Position numbers and translations under genes: made by a program. A DNA stretch of 21,753 nt. Source: Acidimicrobiia bacterium (lineage in GTDB: Bacteria > Actinomycetota > Acidimicrobiia > Acidimicrobiales > Ilumatobacteraceae). Of this stretch, positions 20,472 to 21,753 are shown one piece after another. Numbering within the stretch: the stretch's first letter is position 1; each line of letters begins with the position of its first letter. Under the pieces are notes generated by a model. It searched no databases. It was not told where the DNA came from and saw only the letters and a program-made list of their open reading frames with translations. The stretch spans positions 1 through 21,753 of the forward strand of contig JACDHN010000004.1 in NCBI GenBank assembly GCA_013821025.1, written 5' to 3'.

Positions 20472-21662
20472 TCAGGGGGCGGGCGCCGCGGCCTTCTTCT
20501 TCTTGGGCGCGGGCACACCGATCGCCGGCGCAGGGTCGGCAGTCTTCGGCCACCGTCGCCGGCTCACGACCGACAGCAGGCGCAGCAGTTTCATCGCCTT
20601 CTCGTCCGTCTCTGCTGGGCGGGCGACGACCGAACCGTCGGCCACCATCCGGTTCATCACCTCTTCACCGAGCTCTGTTCGCACGACGCACAACGTCCAG
20701 TCGTTGTCTTCACCGATGCCACCCGTTGAGATGTCGGCGTGCTCAGCGGCGAAGTCCGGACACAAGACGCAACCCTCCCGTGTCCAGGCGTGGCACTCCT
20801 TCAAGTCGACTTCGTGGTACGAGCCATCTCGCATCCAGATCTGGAACACGCCCTTGATGTTCATCTTCACCATCTCGCCGCGCTTCAGGCCGTACTTGGC
20901 CTCGAACAGCTCGGCGAAGATGGCGTCGTCGAAGGTCTTGGAGCACAGCAGCCCGATGTTGAACACGAACGGCTTGGAGATCTTCCCCACCTTGCGGGCC
21001 CACATGATCGGCGGCACGCTCGACTGGCAGCTCATCCCCACCAGCGCCAGACGGTCGAGGCCCTCGTCGAGCGCTTGCTTCATCGCCAGCGTGTTTGCCG
21101 AGTACGTGTATCGGCTCCCTGCCGAGGCGATGATCTCGTCGCGGGTGCGGGCGATGCCTGGGCGAGCCTTCCACGACGATTCCTGCGCCGCGGGATCACC
21201 GTCGAGGAAGCTTGTCAGCGCGGCGTCGATGTAGTCGTGCTCGAGCAGCCAGATGAGCATGGCGCCGACGAAGCCGCCGTCCTGACCCACGTCGTGGATC
21301 ATCTCGTCGGACGCCCGGCACAGCAGCAACTGACGTGCCACGCCCCACATCTCGTCGGGTTCGCGGATCCGCCCGAACAGGTGCTCGTCGGCCTGGGTCT
21401 CCCACATCCGAAAGCGCGGGCACGCCCTCGTGCACGACGTGCACCCCTTCTCACCGTGGATGCAGTTCTCGGGGCCCAACTCCTCTTCTAGGTGGAACGG
21501 CTTGTAGTGCTTCTCCTCGTGCTCGTAGCCGATCACGTCGTGCGGGCAGGCGATCACACACCCTGCGCAGCCCGTGCACAGCCCGCTCTCGATGACCTCG
21601 TCGTAGAGCTCCTTCCACTGCGCCGTCCAACGAGTCGGTGCCGTATCGGTTGCGGTGGCCAC
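20472..21662 (-). CDS. FrhB/FdhB-family (coenzyme F420 hydrogenase beta subunit-like) flavo-iron-sulfur protein
   Basis: The protein has 396 residues from the GTG at 21662. N-terminal ferredoxin-like cysteines are C29, C32, C35, C39 (CTGCAGCVIACPHDV) and C67, C74, C77, C81 (CTSCTRACPRF), enough for two [4Fe-4S] clusters. The FrhB_FdhB N and C domains follow, with GSRYTYSANT, VGMSCQSS (C212), LLCSKTF (C240) and CHAWTREGCVLCPDFAAEHADIS (C290, C298, C301). The family takes electrons to or from coenzyme F420 through FAD; it also includes 7-hydroxymethyl chlorophyll a reductase and divinyl reductases, so F420 is likely but not proven. A Lys-rich and Ala/Pro-rich tail (KKKKAAAPAP) is extra. No hydrogenase or Fpo genes are adjacent. 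A GTG at 21683 is an alternative start; TAGGTT 7 bases upstream favours 21662. Confidence 0.87.
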   Translation of the reverse strand: MATATDTAPTRWTAQWKELYDEVIESGLCTGCAGCVIACPHDVIGYEHEEKHYKPFHLEEELGPENCIHGEKGCTSCTRACPRFRMWETQADEHLFGRIREPDEMWGVARQLLLCRASDEMIHDVGQDGGFVGAMLIWLLEHDYIDAALTSFLDGDPAAQESSWKARPGIARTRDEIIASAGSRYTYSANTLAMKQALDEGLDRLALVGMSCQSSVPPIMWARKVGKISKPFVFNIGLLCSKTFDDAIFAELFEAKYGLKRGEMVKMNIKGVFQIWMRDGSYHEVDLKECHAWTREGCVLCPDFAAEHADISTGGIGEDNDWTLCVVRTELGEEVMNRMVADGSVVARPAETDEKAMKLLRLLSVVSRRRWPKTADPAPAIGVPAPKKKKAAAPAP

Positions 21663-21669
21663 CGCAACG

Positions 21670-21675
21670 AACCTA
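21670..21675 (-). promoter_or_regulatory. Candidate -10 element of the FrhB-like gene
   Basis: TAGGTT on the minus strand, 7 bases before GTG 21662. It decides for the 396-residue protein over the 403-residue one. Confidence 0.3.
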
Positions 21676-21753
21676 GCTCTCACATGTCGTTCGTACGCAG
21701 GCCGATCCGGCTCGGCCGGTCGGCCGGAGTTCCTTCGATGGGGGGTTTCAAAG

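Overview
The window looks like a chromosomal stretch from a high-GC actinobacterium, most likely of the Acidimicrobiia type. The evidence is about two-thirds GC by eye, frequent GTG starts, 4-base ATGA/GTGA overlaps, a DUF222/HNH endonuclease, the actinobacterial trio SCO1664-like/DUF3090/MSMEG_4193-like, a family 5 uracil-DNA glycosylase, a class F sortase and an FrhB-like flavo-iron-sulfur protein. The taxonomic placement is an inference. No tRNA, rRNA or CRISPR array was recognised.

Layout. Positions 1-2370 hold the 3' end of a HelD-like helicase, then on the minus strand a DtxR-family metalloregulator with a DUF222/HNH gene 4 bases upstream of it. Positions about 2570-4030 hold an IS110-family insertion sequence. 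Its transposase is split by a one-base deletion, and its left non-coding end has a hairpin that could belong to a bridge RNA. It sits just behind the stop codon of a SAM methyltransferase (4038-4739). Positions 4897-7541 hold an MtfA-type metallopeptidase, a metallophosphoesterase, a 4HBT thioesterase and an M48 membrane protease. Positions 7603-11033 are a plus-strand run: PEBP protein, lipoprotein esterase, alpha/beta hydrolase and Lgt. Lgt could lipidate the esterase encoded next to it. A MalK-type ATPase (minus) is divergent from gatC-gatA-gatB (plus), which supply the tRNA-dependent amidotransferase. Positions 15382-17270 hold the conserved trio, without the mycothiol gene mshC that often accompanies it. 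A UdgB-type glycosylase follows.

The 17979-19685 region looks rearranged. An anti-sigma factor has no sigma gene beside it. It abuts a CHRD-domain protein that has lost its 5' half but keeps a C-terminal sorting-like tail, followed immediately by a class F sortase. A 445-base gap with a 13-bp perfect inverted repeat comes next, then a small lipoprotein and an FrhB/HCAR-like protein.

One signal runs through the whole window. Most genes that begin a transcription unit have a TANNNT hexamer 6-10 bases before the start codon and no Shine-Dalgarno sequence, as expected for leaderless mRNAs. The IS transposase and the methyltransferase are exceptions, with a purine-rich ribosome binding site. I used this signal to choose several starts.
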